DNA of 64,000 nt from DASRWT01 sp963748485 (GTDB lineage: Bacteria > Methylomirabilota > Methylomirabilia > Rokubacteriales > CSP1-6): the NCBI GenBank assembly GCA_963748485.1, contig CAVVJF010000013.1, positions 1 through 64,000 on the forward strand, in the 5' to 3' direction. Positions 52,122 to 62,540 of the stretch are shown here, one piece after another (the stretch's first letter is position 1; each line of letters opens with the position of its first letter). A program made the position numbers and the translations under genes. The notes under the pieces were generated by a model. The model saw only the letters and a program-made list of their open reading frames with translations, made no database searches and had not been told where the DNA came from.

Positions 52122-53443
52122 GGCGCCGGTGGCGCCCGGCCGGGCTCGCGCTCCTCGCCGGGCTCGCGGCCGCCGCCCCCGCTCCCGCCGCCGCGCTGCA
52201 AGCCGGCGCGGCGTCGGTGGACGTGGCCCTGCCCGAGGGCACGCCGCTGGCGGGCTATGGCGGCTACCCGCGACGTGCCTGGGTGCCCGACGTGCTCGGC
52301 CTGCGGCCGCATGCCTTCTGGTTCCGACCCTCGCGCGGGGTCCACGACGTGGTGAAGGCGCGGGCGCTCGCCCTCGACGACGGCCGCGCGCGCCTGCTGT
52401 GGCTGGCCATCGACCTCGTAGGGACCGATCCAAGCCTCGTCGACGAGCTGCGGGCCCGCCTCGCACGGGCCGGGCTGCCCGCGGTGGCGCTGATCGTCTC
52501 GGCCTCGCACACTCACTCCGGACCCGGCGCCTACGCCGAGTCGGCCCTCTTCGCGATGGTAGCCCTCGATCGGCGCTCTCCCGAGGTGCGCGCCCGCGTG
52601 CTCGACGCGCTCGAGCGCGCGGCGCGCGAGGCGCACGCCCGCCGCGCCCCCGCCCGCGTGGGGTCCGGCGTGGGCGAGGTGAGGGGCGTCGCGCGAAGCC
52701 GGCTGGGCGCTTCCCTCGATCCCACCCTCGGCGTTCTCAAGGTCGTAGGGGCCGACGACCGGCCCATCGCGGTGGTGTGGAACTACGCCATTCACGGCAC
52801 CGCGCTGGGACGGGGCAACCTGCTCGTCTCCGGCGACCTCATGGCTGAGGCCTCCGCGCGCATCGAGCGCCGTCTCGGGGTGCCCGCGCTCTTCGTCAAC
52901 GGGGCGGTAGGGGACGTGAGCCCGGCGGGCCGGGGCTGGGGCGGCGCGGCCGAGATCGGCGAGCGGCTCGCGCGCGAGGCGCTCGCGGTGTGGGAGCGCA
53001 TCACGCCGGACGCGAACGCCCGGCTCGCGACCGTCGCCGGCCGTGCCGCGCTGCCCGCGCCCAGCGTGTCCCTGCGCAATTGCCTCGGACGCTGGGTGCC
53101 GGGCTGGATGCGCCTGGGGCTGGGGAGTGCGCTCCCGCGCACCGCCGAGCTCCTCGCCGTGGCCATCGGACGGAGCGGCTGGGTGACGATTCCCGGCGAG
53201 CTCGAGACGCGCCTGGGACGGGACGTGAAGGCGGCGGGGCGCCCCTTCGAGCACGTCTTCGTGGCCGGCGTGTCGAACGACTACCTCGGGTACTTCGTGG
53301 GCGTCGAGGCCTACGGGCGTCCGAGCTACGTCGCCTGCGCGAGCCTCTACGGAGAGCGCGGCGGCGAGCTGCTGCGGGATGCCGCGATGGCCCTGGTCGC
53401 CCGCCTGGGCGCGGACGTGGCGGCGGGACCGGCGACGCGGTGA
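52109..53443 (+). CDS. Neutral/alkaline ceramidase-like secreted protein
   Basis: 444 residues with a basic start and hydrophobic signal (about 1-29, ending PAAALQ). Similarity is to the N-terminal domain of neutral/alkaline non-lysosomal ceramidases: AGAASVDVALPEGTPLAGYG, the zinc-site-like SASHTHSGPG (about residue 131), NYAIHGTALG with a further His, NGAVGDVSP, and AGVSNDYLGYF near the C-terminus. The C-terminal immunoglobulin-like domain of true ceramidases is absent, so the substrate may be another amide or ester. GTG start within holA. Confidence 0.85.
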   Translation: MRGVRRRWRPAGLALLAGLAAAAPAPAAALQAGAASVDVALPEGTPLAGYGGYPRRAWVPDVLGLRPHAFWFRPSRGVHDVVKARALALDDGRARLLWLAIDLVGTDPSLVDELRARLARAGLPAVALIVSASHTHSGPGAYAESALFAMVALDRRSPEVRARVLDALERAAREAHARRAPARVGSGVGEVRGVARSRLGASLDPTLGVLKVVGADDRPIAVVWNYAIHGTALGRGNLLVSGDLMAEASARIERRLGVPALFVNGAVGDVSPAGRGWGGAAEIGERLAREALAVWERITPDANARLATVAGRAALPAPSVSLRNCLGRWVPGWMRLGLGSALPRTAELLAVAIGRSGWVTIPGELETRLGRDVKAAGRPFEHVFVAGVSNDYLGYFVGVEAYGRPSYVACASLYGERGGELLRDAAMALVARLGADVAAGPATR

Positions 53444-53447
53444 GGGA

Positions 53448-53708
53448 CTACGTGACGAGGAGGAGCCGGCGGGCGAGCGCGGACTTCTTGCGGGCGGCCG
53501 TGTTGCGGTGGATGATGCCGCGGCTCACCGCCTTGTCGATGGTGCGGATCGCATCGCGGATGGCGTCACGGGCGGCCGCGCCCTGGGTCGATTCGATCCC
53601 GCGCGCGTCCTTCACCGCGGAGCGCACCTGGCTGCGGATGGCGCGGTTGCGCAGGCGGCGCCGCTCGTTCTGCTTGATGCGCTTCCGGGCTGAGCGCGTG
53701 TTGGCCAC
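53448..53708 (-). CDS. rpsT: 30S ribosomal protein S20
   Basis: 86 residues, highly basic, with the family pattern ANTRSARKRIKQNERRRLRN at the N-terminus, RSQVRSAVKDA, and the C-terminal GIIHRNTAARKKSALARRLL. It binds 16S rRNA. GTG start preceded by a strong Shine-Dalgarno (GGGAGGAT); S20 genes often use non-ATG starts. It has its own consensus promoter upstream and lies convergent to the ceramidase-like gene with 4 bp between stops. Confidence 0.98.
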   Translation of the reverse strand: MANTRSARKRIKQNERRRLRNRAIRSQVRSAVKDARGIESTQGAAARDAIRDAIRTIDKAVSRGIIHRNTAARKKSALARRLLLVT

Positions 53709-53768
53709 TGCATCCTCCCTGGGACTCTCTCGTGCCTGAACTCTATCGTGTGGCGCCTGATGTGATCG

Positions 53769-53781
53769 CAGGCAAAGCCTG
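53769..53781 (-). other. Small hairpin at the start of the rpsT leader
   Basis: CAGGC-AAA-GCCTG lies at or just after the predicted transcription start of rpsT. It could stabilise the mRNA 5' end or take part in S20 autoregulation; this is speculation. Confidence 0.3.
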
Positions 53782-53810
53782 ACGTTACCGTCGGGTCCTC
53801 AGACTGTCAA
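53782..53810 (-). promoter_or_regulatory. Consensus promoter of rpsT (TTGACA-N17-TAACGT)
   Basis: On the minus strand, TTGACA (53810-53805) and TAACGT (53787-53782) are separated by 17 nt. Predicted start about 53775, giving a 66-nt leader ending in GGGAGGAT before the GTG. Confidence 0.75.
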
Positions 53811-53823
53811 GGAGTTTGTCCCC

Positions 53824-55380
53824 GTGAGCGAAGCGCAGCGCGACGAGCGGGCGGGCGTGGTGAGCGCGGTGGGCAGCATCGGCGCCGCGACCCTGGTGAG
53901 CCGCGTGCTCGGCTATGTCCGCGACATGGTGGTGGCGCGCGCGTTCGGCGCCGGGCCCGTCACCGACGCCTTCTTCGTGGCCTTTCGCGTGCCGAACCTG
54001 CTGCGGCGGCTCCTCGCCGAAGGGGCGCTGTCGACCGCAGTGATCCCCGTCTTCGCGCGCACCCTCGCCGCCGAGAGCCGCGAGGCCTTCCTCGCCATGG
54101 TCCGCGCGGTGGCGGGCGCCACTACCGTTACCCTCTGCGTGGTGACGCTGGCGGGCATGCTTCTCGCCCGCGCGATCGTGACCGTGATGGCGCCCGGCTG
54201 GCTCACCGATCCGCCCCTGTTCGACCTCGCGGTGGGCCTCACCCGGCTGATGTTCCCCTATCTCTTGCTCGTGGGGCTGGCCGCGCTGGCCACCGGCGTG
54301 CTGAACGCGCATCGCCGCTTCTTCACCGCCGCGTTCGGGCCCGCCGTGCTCAATGTCGGGATGATCGCGGCGGTGCTCCTGCTCGCGCACCGGTTCCAGC
54401 CGCCCATCGTGGCCCTCGCGGTCGGCGTGCTCATGGGGGGACTGGGGCAGCTGCTCGTGCAGCTTCCCGAGGTGCGGCGTCTCGGCGTGCCCCTGCGCCC
54501 CTCCGGGGAATGGCGGCATCCCGCCGTCGCGACCATCGCCCGGCGGCTCGCCCCCGCCGCGTTCGGGCTCGCCGCCGTCCAGGTCACGGTGGTCGTGAAC
54601 ACGCTGCTCGCCTCGCTCTTGCCCACCGGCAGTATCTCGTTCCTCTACTACGCGGATCGCGTGATGGAGTTCCCACTGGGCGTCTTCGGCATCGCCCTCG
54701 CCACCGCCTCGCTCCCCACGATGGCCGCGCAGGCCGCCCGGGCCGACCGCACCGGGCTCATCGACACGCTGAGCTTCGCGCTCCGCCTCGCCGTGTTCGT
54801 GGCGGTCCCCGCGGCGGCGGGCCTCGTCGTCCTCGGAGCGCCCATTGTGACGCTGCTCTTCCAGCGCGGCGAGTTCGGCGCCGCCGCCGCCGCCGCCACC
54901 ACGCAGGCGCTCGCCGGCTACGCGGTCGGCCTTCCCGCGTTCTCGGCGACGCGGATCGCCGCCCAGACCTTCTACGCGCTGGGCGACACGCGTACCCCCG
55001 TGCTCTTGGGCCTCCTCGCCGTGGCCGCCAACGTGGTCCTCGCGCTGGCCCTCATGGGGCCGCTGGCGCATGCCGGCCTCGCGCTGGCCTCGTCGCTATC
55101 CGCGTACGTGAACCTCCTCGCGCTGCTGTGGGCGCTGCGCCGCCGCCTCGGGCCGATCGGCGGCCGCGCGCTTGCCCGATCCGCCGTGCGCACGCTCGCC
55201 GCCACCGCCGCCCTGTGGCTCGCCGCCCGCGCACTCGCCCCCGGCGCGGAGACCGGCGCGCTTGCGGCGGCGTACACCGCGGCCGCCATCGCGGGCGGCG
55301 CGGTTGCCTTCGGGTCGGCGGCGGCGCTGCTCCGCGCGCCGGAGCTTGGCGCCCTGCTCGGCATCCTGCGTCGCCGCTGA
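53824..55380 (+). CDS. murJ: Lipid II flippase MurJ
   Basis: 518-residue inner-membrane protein with about 14 helices (MOP superfamily), flipping the peptidoglycan precursor lipid II. Conserved features: RVLGYVRDMVVARAFGAGPV in helix 1, DAFFVAFRVPNLLRRLLAEGALS (first cavity arginines; conserved core FRVPNLLRRLLAEGALS) and YADRVMEFPLGVFGIALAT in the second half. GTG start with AAGGAG upstream, divergent from rpsT. MurJ and rpsT are near each other in several bacteria. Confidence 0.96.
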   Translation: MSEAQRDERAGVVSAVGSIGAATLVSRVLGYVRDMVVARAFGAGPVTDAFFVAFRVPNLLRRLLAEGALSTAVIPVFARTLAAESREAFLAMVRAVAGATTVTLCVVTLAGMLLARAIVTVMAPGWLTDPPLFDLAVGLTRLMFPYLLLVGLAALATGVLNAHRRFFTAAFGPAVLNVGMIAAVLLLAHRFQPPIVALAVGVLMGGLGQLLVQLPEVRRLGVPLRPSGEWRHPAVATIARRLAPAAFGLAAVQVTVVVNTLLASLLPTGSISFLYYADRVMEFPLGVFGIALATASLPTMAAQAARADRTGLIDTLSFALRLAVFVAVPAAAGLVVLGAPIVTLLFQRGEFGAAAAAATTQALAGYAVGLPAFSATRIAAQTFYALGDTRTPVLLGLLAVAANVVLALALMGPLAHAGLALASSLSAYVNLLALLWALRRRLGPIGGRALARSAVRTLAATAALWLAARALAPGAETGALAAAYTAAAIAGGAVAFGSAAALLRAPELGALLGILRRR

Positions 55381-55386
55381 GTCTGC

Positions 55387-55416
55387 TTGCCCGCGGCCCG
55401 CTCGCGGTGATAGAGT
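55387..55416 (+). promoter_or_regulatory. Candidate promoter TTGCCC-N18-TAGAGT before a mini-ORF
   Basis: -35 TTGCCC (55387-55392), -10 TAGAGT (55411-55416), 5 nt before the ATG at 55422. It would drive a leaderless mini-ORF coupled to the recombinase gene. Confidence 0.35.
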
Positions 55417-55421
55417 TCGCT

Positions 55422-55510
55422 ATGCTCCGGCAGTTCGTAGTAGGCCAATCCGCAGTAGGCAAGTCCCCTCGTCGCCCCCGTCGCCGCCGCTACCCGCTCC
55501 GGAAGGCGTG

Positions 55511-55511
<1 letters not shown>
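55422..55511 (+). CDS. Possible 29-residue leader ORF coupled to the Xer recombinase
   Basis: ATG 55422 opens 29 codons (MLRQFVVGQSAVGKS followed by a very basic tail) and ends with TGA overlapping the recombinase ATG (TGATG). A -10-like TAGAGT lies 5 nt before the ATG. The product resembles nothing I know and may not matter as a protein; translation through it could deliver ribosomes to the recombinase start, which has no good Shine-Dalgarno. Confidence 0.35.
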
Positions 55512-56809
<1,298 letters not shown>

Positions 56810-56834
56810 TGGGTTCCCGAGCGGAGCGAGGGTG

Positions 56835-58529
56835 ATGGCCAAGGCCGGTCACACATACCCTCAGGTGGACGGCGGCGCCGCGGCCCTCATGGACCGCCGC
56901 ATCGCCATCGTTCCGCGCGGGCTCGGCGTGAGCGCCGCGCTGGCGCGCGCCGCGCGGGCGAACGCCCACGTCCTGGTCCTCGGATCGCGCGTCGCGGTGC
57001 GCCAGGCCGAGCTGGCGCGCGCCGCCCGCTGGGGCCTGGGCGGGGTCCGCGCGCAGGACATCGCCTGGCACGACGTGCCGGTGATCGCTCCGTCCACGCC
57101 CGAGGTGGTCGTCCGCCGGCTCGTCCTCGCGGGCACCTCCATGCTCCTCGTGCGCGAGGGAGGCCGGCTCGTCGGGGTCGTGGACGGGCGTGCCGCGGCG
57201 TGGGCCCGTCCGGCGCTGTCGGTGGCGCACCGGCTCGAGCAGCCGGGCGAGCCCTCGCGCGAGACGGCGGCGTGGCTGCTCCGACTCGCGGGCAAGCTCG
57301 GGGAGGCGATGGGCGTGGCGGTGTGGGCGGCGGGTGGCTTCGTGCGCGATCTCCTGCGCGACGCCGGGCCCCTCGACGTCGATCTCGTCGTCGAGGGCGA
57401 CGGCCCCGCCTTCGCCCGGCGGCTGGGCGACGAGGTACGCGGCCGGGTGACGGTGCACCGCGCCTTCGGCACCGCTTCCGTGGAGAACGGGCGCACGGTG
57501 GACGGAGCGGCACTGCCGCGCGTGGACGTCGCCACCGCGCGGCGCGAGCGCTACGCGGCGCCCGGCGCCTTGCCGAGCGTCGAGGCCGCCCCGCTCGGCG
57601 AGGATCTGCTCCGGCGCGACTTCACCATCAATGCCCTGGCCATCGCGCTAGCGCCGGCCGGGTTCGGCCGGCTCGTGGACGCCGCCGGCGGGCAGCGCGA
57701 TCTGGATCGGCGCCGGCTGGCGCCCCTGCAGCCGCTGTCCTTCGTGGAGGATCCCACGCGCGTGTTCCGTGCCGCGCGCTACATCGCCCGGCTGGGATTC
57801 CGCCTCGACGCCCACGGCCGCCGCGCGCTGCGCTTGGCGGTCGCCCGGGCCTATCCCGCGCTGTCCGGCCCGCGGCTTCAGGCGGAGGTCGCCGCGATCC
57901 TCCGCGAGCCGACGGGGTGGCAGGCCCTCGCCCTGCTCCACCGCTGGGGTGCCTTCCGGCTCTGGGATCGCGGCTATCGCGCGGCCGCCCGCGGGCCGGA
58001 GCGGCTGCGGGCCGCGCGCCGGCTGCTCGCCGGCGTGGGCGCCGCGGGGCTCACCGCCGACGCGATCGATGTCGCGTTCCTCGCCGTCCTCGTGGATCAG
58101 CCGCGGCCGGTGAGCCGGCGCGCGCTCGCGCGCCTCGGCATCGGGGGCGGCCGCGGCGCCCGGCTCGCCGAGGCGATGACGCGCGGCCCGCGGCTCGCGC
58201 GCCGGCTTGCCGCGCGGGGGCTGGCGCCCAGCCGCGTCGCCTCCGCGGCCCGCGCGGTGCCGACGGAGACCTTGCTCGCGGCCTGGCTCGTGGGGAGCCC
58301 GTCGGCCCGACGGCGACTCCTGTGGTTCGCGCGCGAGGGCCGGCACGTACGGGCCGGCCTGGGCGCGGAGGAGCTCCTGGCCGCGGGTATTCCGCGGGGG
58401 CCCGCGGTGGGCCGGGCCCTTGGCGCCCTCCGGGACCGCCGTCTGGACGGCCGGGCGACCGGTGTGGGGGACGAGGAGCAGTTCGTGAAGCGCGAGAGTG
58501 CCCGATATCGGAAAGGAGAGTCCGCGTGA
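56835..58529 (+). CDS. tRNA nucleotidyltransferase/poly(A) polymerase family with N-terminal CBS-like domains
   Basis: 564 residues. Residues ~20-135 look like a CBS pair (DVPVIAPSTPEVVVRRLVLAG, GGRLVGVVDGRAAAW). The class II nucleotidyltransferase domain starts with WAAGGFVRDLL (G167) and LDVDLVVEGD, the metal-binding Asp pair, followed by LLRRDFTINALAIAL and the VEDPTRVFRAARYIARLGF RNA-binding segment. It is therefore a CCA- or A-adding enzyme. Longer relatives carry an additional N-terminal DHH phosphoesterase domain; here the protein starts at the CBS region directly behind the minisatellite. The stop overlaps the pyrG GTG. Confidence 0.85.
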   Translation: MAKAGHTYPQVDGGAAALMDRRIAIVPRGLGVSAALARAARANAHVLVLGSRVAVRQAELARAARWGLGGVRAQDIAWHDVPVIAPSTPEVVVRRLVLAGTSMLLVREGGRLVGVVDGRAAAWARPALSVAHRLEQPGEPSRETAAWLLRLAGKLGEAMGVAVWAAGGFVRDLLRDAGPLDVDLVVEGDGPAFARRLGDEVRGRVTVHRAFGTASVENGRTVDGAALPRVDVATARRERYAAPGALPSVEAAPLGEDLLRRDFTINALAIALAPAGFGRLVDAAGGQRDLDRRRLAPLQPLSFVEDPTRVFRAARYIARLGFRLDAHGRRALRLAVARAYPALSGPRLQAEVAAILREPTGWQALALLHRWGAFRLWDRGYRAAARGPERLRAARRLLAGVGAAGLTADAIDVAFLAVLVDQPRPVSRRALARLGIGGGRGARLAEAMTRGPRLARRLAARGLAPSRVASAARAVPTETLLAAWLVGSPSARRRLLWFAREGRHVRAGLGAEELLAAGIPRGPAVGRALGALRDRRLDGRATGVGDEEQFVKRESARYRKGESA

Positions 58530-60136
58530 CCCCGAAATTCGTGTTCGTGACGGGAGGAGTGATCTCCTCCCTCGGCAAGGGGCTGGCCGCGGCCTCCATC
58601 GGATCACTGCTGGAAGCGCGGGGCTTCCGGGTCACGCTCCAGAAGATGGATCCGTACATCAACGTCGATGCCGGCACCATGAGCCCGTATCAGCACGGCG
58701 AGGTCTTCGTCACCGACGACGGGGGCGAGACTGACCTCGATCTCGGCCACTACGAGCGCTTCACCTCGGCACGGATGACGCGCGACAACAACATGACCAC
58801 GGGCAAGATCTACGGCACCGTGATCGAGCGCGAGCGAAGAGGCGACTACCTTGGACGGACCGTCCAGGTGATCCCGCACATCACCGACCAGATCAAGGCC
58901 GCGATCCGGAAGGTGACCCCGGGGGTGGACGTGGTCATCGTGGAGATCGGGGGCACGGTGGGCGACATCGAGAGCCTGCCGTTCCTGGAGGCGGTGCGCC
59001 AGTTCAAGAAGGACGTGGGCAAGGAGAACGTCATCTACGTCCACCTGACCCTGGTGCCCTTCATCCAGGCCGCCTCCGAGCTCAAGACCAAGGCGACCCA
59101 GCACTCGGTCAAGGAGCTGCGGGCGATCGGAATCCAGCCCGACGTGCTCCTCTGCCGCACCGACAAGGAGCATCCGCTCACCCCGTCCATCAAGTCCAAG
59201 ATCGCGCTGTTCTGCGATGTGGAAGAGGAGGCGGTGGTGTCCGCGCGCGACGTCGACACGATCTACGAGGTGCCGCTGGCCTTTCACGAGCAGGGCCTGG
59301 ACGAAAGCGTCGTGCGCCTCCTCGGGTTGCCCGACCGGCCGTCCGACCTCGCGCGCTGGGAGGAGATCGTGCGACGGATCAAGTCGCCGCGCCATCACGT
59401 GCGCATCGGGGTGGTGGGCAAGTACATCGAGGTGAAGGACTCCTACAAGAGCCTCTACGAGGCGCTCACCCACGGCGGCATCGCCCACGAGGCGGCGGTG
59501 GAGGTGGTGTGGCTCGACGCCGAGCGCATGGAGCGCGAAGGCGTGGCCGGCCACGTGGCCGGGCTCGACGGTATCCTGGTGCCCGGCGGGTTCGGTGATC
59601 GCGGCATCGAGGGGAAGATTCAGGCGATCCGCTACGCGCGCGAGGAGCGCGTGCCGTACTTCGGCATCTGCCTGGGCATGCAGTGCGCAGTGATCGAGTA
59701 CGCGCGCCACGTCTGCGGGCTCGCCGGAGCCAACTCCACGGAGTTCGATCCCAAACCCGCGCACAACGTCATCGATCTCCTGCCCGACCAGCGCGGGGTG
59801 ACCGACAAGGGCGGCACCATGCGCCTGGGACTCTACCCCGTGACCCTCAGCGAGGGGAGCGTGGCGTCGCGCATCTTCGGCGCGGGCGCCATCCAGGAGC
59901 GGCATCGTCACCGCTACGAGGTCAACAACGACTATCTGCCGCGGCTCGAGACGGGCGGGCTCCGCATCTCGGGAATCTGGCCGGGCAAGCAGCTGGTGGA
60001 GATCGTCGAGCTCCCCGACCATCCGTGGTTCGTGGCCGGGCAGTTCCATCCCGAGTTCCGGTCCCGTCCGTGGGATCCCCATCCGCTGTTCGCGGCGTTC
60101 ATCCGGGCGGCGCTGGACCATCAGGGCAGCGGCTAG
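58526..60136 (+). CDS. pyrG: CTP synthase
   Basis: Makes CTP from UTP, ATP and glutamine; 536 residues. The amidoligase domain begins KFVFVTGGVISSLGKGLAAAS (conserved core VTGGVISSLGKGLAAAS), with KMDPYINVDAGTMSPYQHGE and EIGGTVGDIESLPFLEA. The class I glutamine amidotransferase domain has the nucleophile in FGICLGMQCAVIE and the His-Glu pair in QFHPEFRSRP. GTG start overlapping the upstream stop, with a good Shine-Dalgarno (AAAGGAGAG). First gene of the pyrG-kds-lpt run. Confidence 0.98.
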   Translation: MTPKFVFVTGGVISSLGKGLAAASIGSLLEARGFRVTLQKMDPYINVDAGTMSPYQHGEVFVTDDGGETDLDLGHYERFTSARMTRDNNMTTGKIYGTVIERERRGDYLGRTVQVIPHITDQIKAAIRKVTPGVDVVIVEIGGTVGDIESLPFLEAVRQFKKDVGKENVIYVHLTLVPFIQAASELKTKATQHSVKELRAIGIQPDVLLCRTDKEHPLTPSIKSKIALFCDVEEEAVVSARDVDTIYEVPLAFHEQGLDESVVRLLGLPDRPSDLARWEEIVRRIKSPRHHVRIGVVGKYIEVKDSYKSLYEALTHGGIAHEAAVEVVWLDAERMEREGVAGHVAGLDGILVPGGFGDRGIEGKIQAIRYAREERVPYFGICLGMQCAVIEYARHVCGLAGANSTEFDPKPAHNVIDLLPDQRGVTDKGGTMRLGLYPVTLSEGSVASRIFGAGAIQERHRHRYEVNNDYLPRLETGGLRISGIWPGKQLVEIVELPDHPWFVAGQFHPEFRSRPWDPHPLFAAFIRAALDHQGSG

Positions 60137-60142
60137 CGACGC

Positions 60143-60991
60143 ATGACACGAGCGGTGCGGGTCGGGCGTATCACGATCGGCGGGGGTGCGCCACTCGTCC
60201 TCATCGGCGGCCCCTGTGCGATCGAGAACGAGAAGCACGCGGTCATGGTGGCCGAGCGCCTCAAGGCCATCACGGAGGCGGCGCGCGTCCCGTTCATCTA
60301 CAAGTCGTCGTACGACAAGGCCAACCGCTCGTCGGTCGCCTCGTATCGAGGGCCGGGCCTCGTCGAGGGGCTGCGGATACTTCGGACGGTGAAGGAAGCG
60401 ACTGGGCTGCCCGTGCTGTCCGACGTTCACGACGTCGTCGAGGTCGGGCCCGCCGCCGCGGTGCTGGACGTGCTCCAGATCCCCGCGTTCCTCTGCCGGC
60501 AGACGGACCTGCTGCTCGCCTGCGGCCGCACCGGGAAGCCCGTCAACGTGAAGAAGGGGCAGTTCCTCGCGCCCCGGGACATGAGCAATGTGGTGGAGAA
60601 GATCGCCTCCACCGGCAACACCGACATTCTCCTCACCGAGCGGGGGACGAGCTTCGGGTACAACAACCTCGTGGTGGACTATCGCGGCCTGGCCATCATG
60701 CGCGAGCTAGGCTACCCCGTGGTGTTCGACGCCACCCACTCGGTGCAGCTGCCCGGTGGGCTCGGCCACCGGTCGGGCGGCGAGCGCCAGTACGTGCCCC
60801 TGCTCGCGCGTGCCGCGGTGGCGGTCGGCATCGACGCCCTCTTCATGGAGATGCACGAGGAGCCGGATCGAACCCTTCCCGACGGCCGGCCGCTGTCCGA
60901 CGGGCCCAACATGCTGCGGCTCGACGACCTGCCCCGCCTCCTCGCCGAGCTGCGCGCCATCGGCGCGGGGCTGACCGCGGAGAAGCGGTAG
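60143..60991 (+). CDS. kdsA: 3-deoxy-8-phosphooctulonate synthase (Kdo-8-P synthase)
   Basis: Condenses phosphoenolpyruvate with arabinose-5-phosphate, the first committed step of Kdo synthesis; 282 residues. TIM-barrel motifs: LIGGPCAIENEKHAVMVAE, FIYKSSYDKANRSS, LPVLSDVHDVVEV, QIPAFLCRQTDLL, GKPVNVKKGQFLAP, and PVVFDATHSVQLPGG. The Asn in KANRSS and the Cys in GGPC fit the metal-dependent versus metal-independent sites only partly: Cys in the N-terminal motif points to the metal-dependent type. Starts 6 bp after pyrG; the stop overlaps the kdsD GTG by one base. Confidence 0.97.
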   Translation: MTRAVRVGRITIGGGAPLVLIGGPCAIENEKHAVMVAERLKAITEAARVPFIYKSSYDKANRSSVASYRGPGLVEGLRILRTVKEATGLPVLSDVHDVVEVGPAAAVLDVLQIPAFLCRQTDLLLACGRTGKPVNVKKGQFLAPRDMSNVVEKIASTGNTDILLTERGTSFGYNNLVVDYRGLAIMRELGYPVVFDATHSVQLPGGLGHRSGGERQYVPLLARAAVAVGIDALFMEMHEEPDRTLPDGRPLSDGPNMLRLDDLPRLLAELRAIGAGLTAEKR

Positions 60992-61962
60992 TGGACGCGG
61001 CCCGCCTGCTCACGCTTGCCGAGCGGGTGCTCCGTCTCGAGGCGGAAGGCGTCCTCGCCCTCGCCGCGCGCCTCGATCAACGATTCATTGCCGCCGTCGA
61101 CCTGATCTATCGCTGCCGCGGCCGCGTGATCGTCACCGGCATGGGCAAGTCCAGCCACGTGGCGCGCAAGGTGGCGGCGACCATGGCGAGCACGGGCACA
61201 CCCGCGTACTTCCTGCACCCGGCGGAAGGGGTGCACGGCGACGTGGGCATCGTCGCCCAGGGGGATGTGGCCGTGGTCTTCTCGAACTCCGGCGAGACCG
61301 ACGAGCTGCTCGCGGTGCTGCCCGCGATCAAGCGGCTGAGCGTCCCGGTGGTGCTCCTCACCGGCAACGCCGCCTCGTCGCTGGCGCGGCAGGCGGACGT
61401 GGTGCTCGACGTGGGTGTGCAGGAGGAAGCCTGCCCCATGAACCTCGCGCCCACCTCCAGCACGACGGCGGCCCTCGCCATGGGCGACGCGCTCGCGATG
61501 GCCCTCCTCGATCTGCGCGGGCTGCGGCCCGAGGACTACGCCGCCCTACACCCGGCGGGGGCGCTGGGCTGGCGGGCGCTCGTCAAAGTGCGCGACCTCA
61601 TGCATGCCGGCGAAGCCGTGCCCGTGGTCACGGAGGGCGCGACCATGAAGCAGGTACTCGAGGAGATGACGGACAAGCGGCGCGGCATGACCACGGTGGT
61701 GGACGCGGCTGGCCGGCTCGTGGGCATCATCACCGACGGCGATCTCCGGCGCCTGCAGCTCGCGGGCGGCCCCGTGCTCGATCGGCGGGCGGGGGAATGC
61801 ATGTCGCGCAATCCGAAGCGCATCGACGCCGACGCCCTCGCCGCCGCCGCGCTGGCGATGATGGAGGCCCATCAGATCACCAGCCTCGTGATCGTCGACG
61901 ACGCGGGCCGTCCCGCCGCGTTCATTCACCTCCACGACATCCTCTCGTCCAAGATCGCGTGA
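60991..61962 (+). CDS. kdsD: Arabinose-5-phosphate isomerase (KdsD/KpsF)
   Basis: Interconverts ribulose-5-phosphate and arabinose-5-phosphate for Kdo; 323 residues. SIS domain: VIVTGMGKSSHVARKVAATM (about 44-63), FLHPAEGVHGDVGIV, VFSNSGETDELLAVLP and NLAPTSSTTAALAMGDALA. Two C-terminal CBS motifs: VKVRDLMHAGEAVPVV to GIITDGDLRR, and CMSRNPKRIDADALA to the final FIHLHDI. GTG start, and it overlaps kdsC (GTGA). Confidence 0.97.
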   Translation: MDAARLLTLAERVLRLEAEGVLALAARLDQRFIAAVDLIYRCRGRVIVTGMGKSSHVARKVAATMASTGTPAYFLHPAEGVHGDVGIVAQGDVAVVFSNSGETDELLAVLPAIKRLSVPVVLLTGNAASSLARQADVVLDVGVQEEACPMNLAPTSSTTAALAMGDALAMALLDLRGLRPEDYAALHPAGALGWRALVKVRDLMHAGEAVPVVTEGATMKQVLEEMTDKRRGMTTVVDAAGRLVGIITDGDLRRLQLAGGPVLDRRAGECMSRNPKRIDADALAAAALAMMEAHQITSLVIVDDAGRPAAFIHLHDILSSKIA

Positions 61963-62486
61963 CCCCGCGCGCCCTCGCCTCGCGCGCCGCCAAGATCAGA
62001 CTCCTCGTGCTCGACGTGGACGGCGTGCTCACCGACGGGCGGCTCCTCTACGGCCCTGCGGGCGAGGAAGTGAAGCGCTTCCATGTGCGCGATGGCTTCG
62101 CGCTGGTCGCGGCCCGCCGTGCCGGGCTCGGGGTGGCGGTGATCTCGGGGCGTGCCTCCGCCGCCGTGACCCGGCGCATGGCCGAGCTCGGTGTGGCCGA
62201 GGTGCATCAGGGTGTGGATGACAAGCATCGGTGCCTCGACGATCTGTGCGGCCGCCTCGGCGTGACGCGCGGTCAGGTGGCGGCGATGGGGGACGATCTG
62301 CCGGACCTCTCGCTCCTCCGTGTCGCCGGACTCGCGCTGGCCCCCGCCGACGCCGCGCAGGAGGTTCGCCGTGTCGCCCACTGGACGTCCCGACATGCCG
62401 GCGGACGCGGCGCCGTGCGCGAGGCGGTCGAGATGCTCCTGGGCGCCCGTAGGGCTTGGCCCCCGCCTATGTCCGCGTCACGCTGA
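61959..62486 (+). CDS. kdsC: 3-deoxy-D-manno-octulosonate-8-phosphate phosphatase
   Basis: HAD phosphatase releasing Kdo; 175 residues. The nucleophile motif is LLVLDVDGVLTDG (about 14-26), with the GEEVKRFHVRDGFAL insertion diagnostic for KdsC, the motif II region VISGRAS, and motif III/IV VAAMGDDLPDLSLL. Some family members also act on related sugar phosphates. Context (kdsA-kdsD-kdsC) makes the assignment firm. GTG start. Confidence 0.96.
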   Translation: MTPRALASRAAKIRLLVLDVDGVLTDGRLLYGPAGEEVKRFHVRDGFALVAARRAGLGVAVISGRASAAVTRRMAELGVAEVHQGVDDKHRCLDDLCGRLGVTRGQVAAMGDDLPDLSLLRVAGLALAPADAAQEVRRVAHWTSRHAGGRGAVREAVEMLLGARRAWPPPMSASR

Positions 62487-62540
62487 ACCTGGCGCGTTGC
62501 CACGGAAGTTTATTGCTACCTCGCTTTGAGGTGTGCTAGG

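Noticed and set aside
53709..53823. tRNA or small RNA in the rpsT-murJ gap
   Set aside because: Only a promoter and a small hairpin are visible; no cloverleaf can be drawn.
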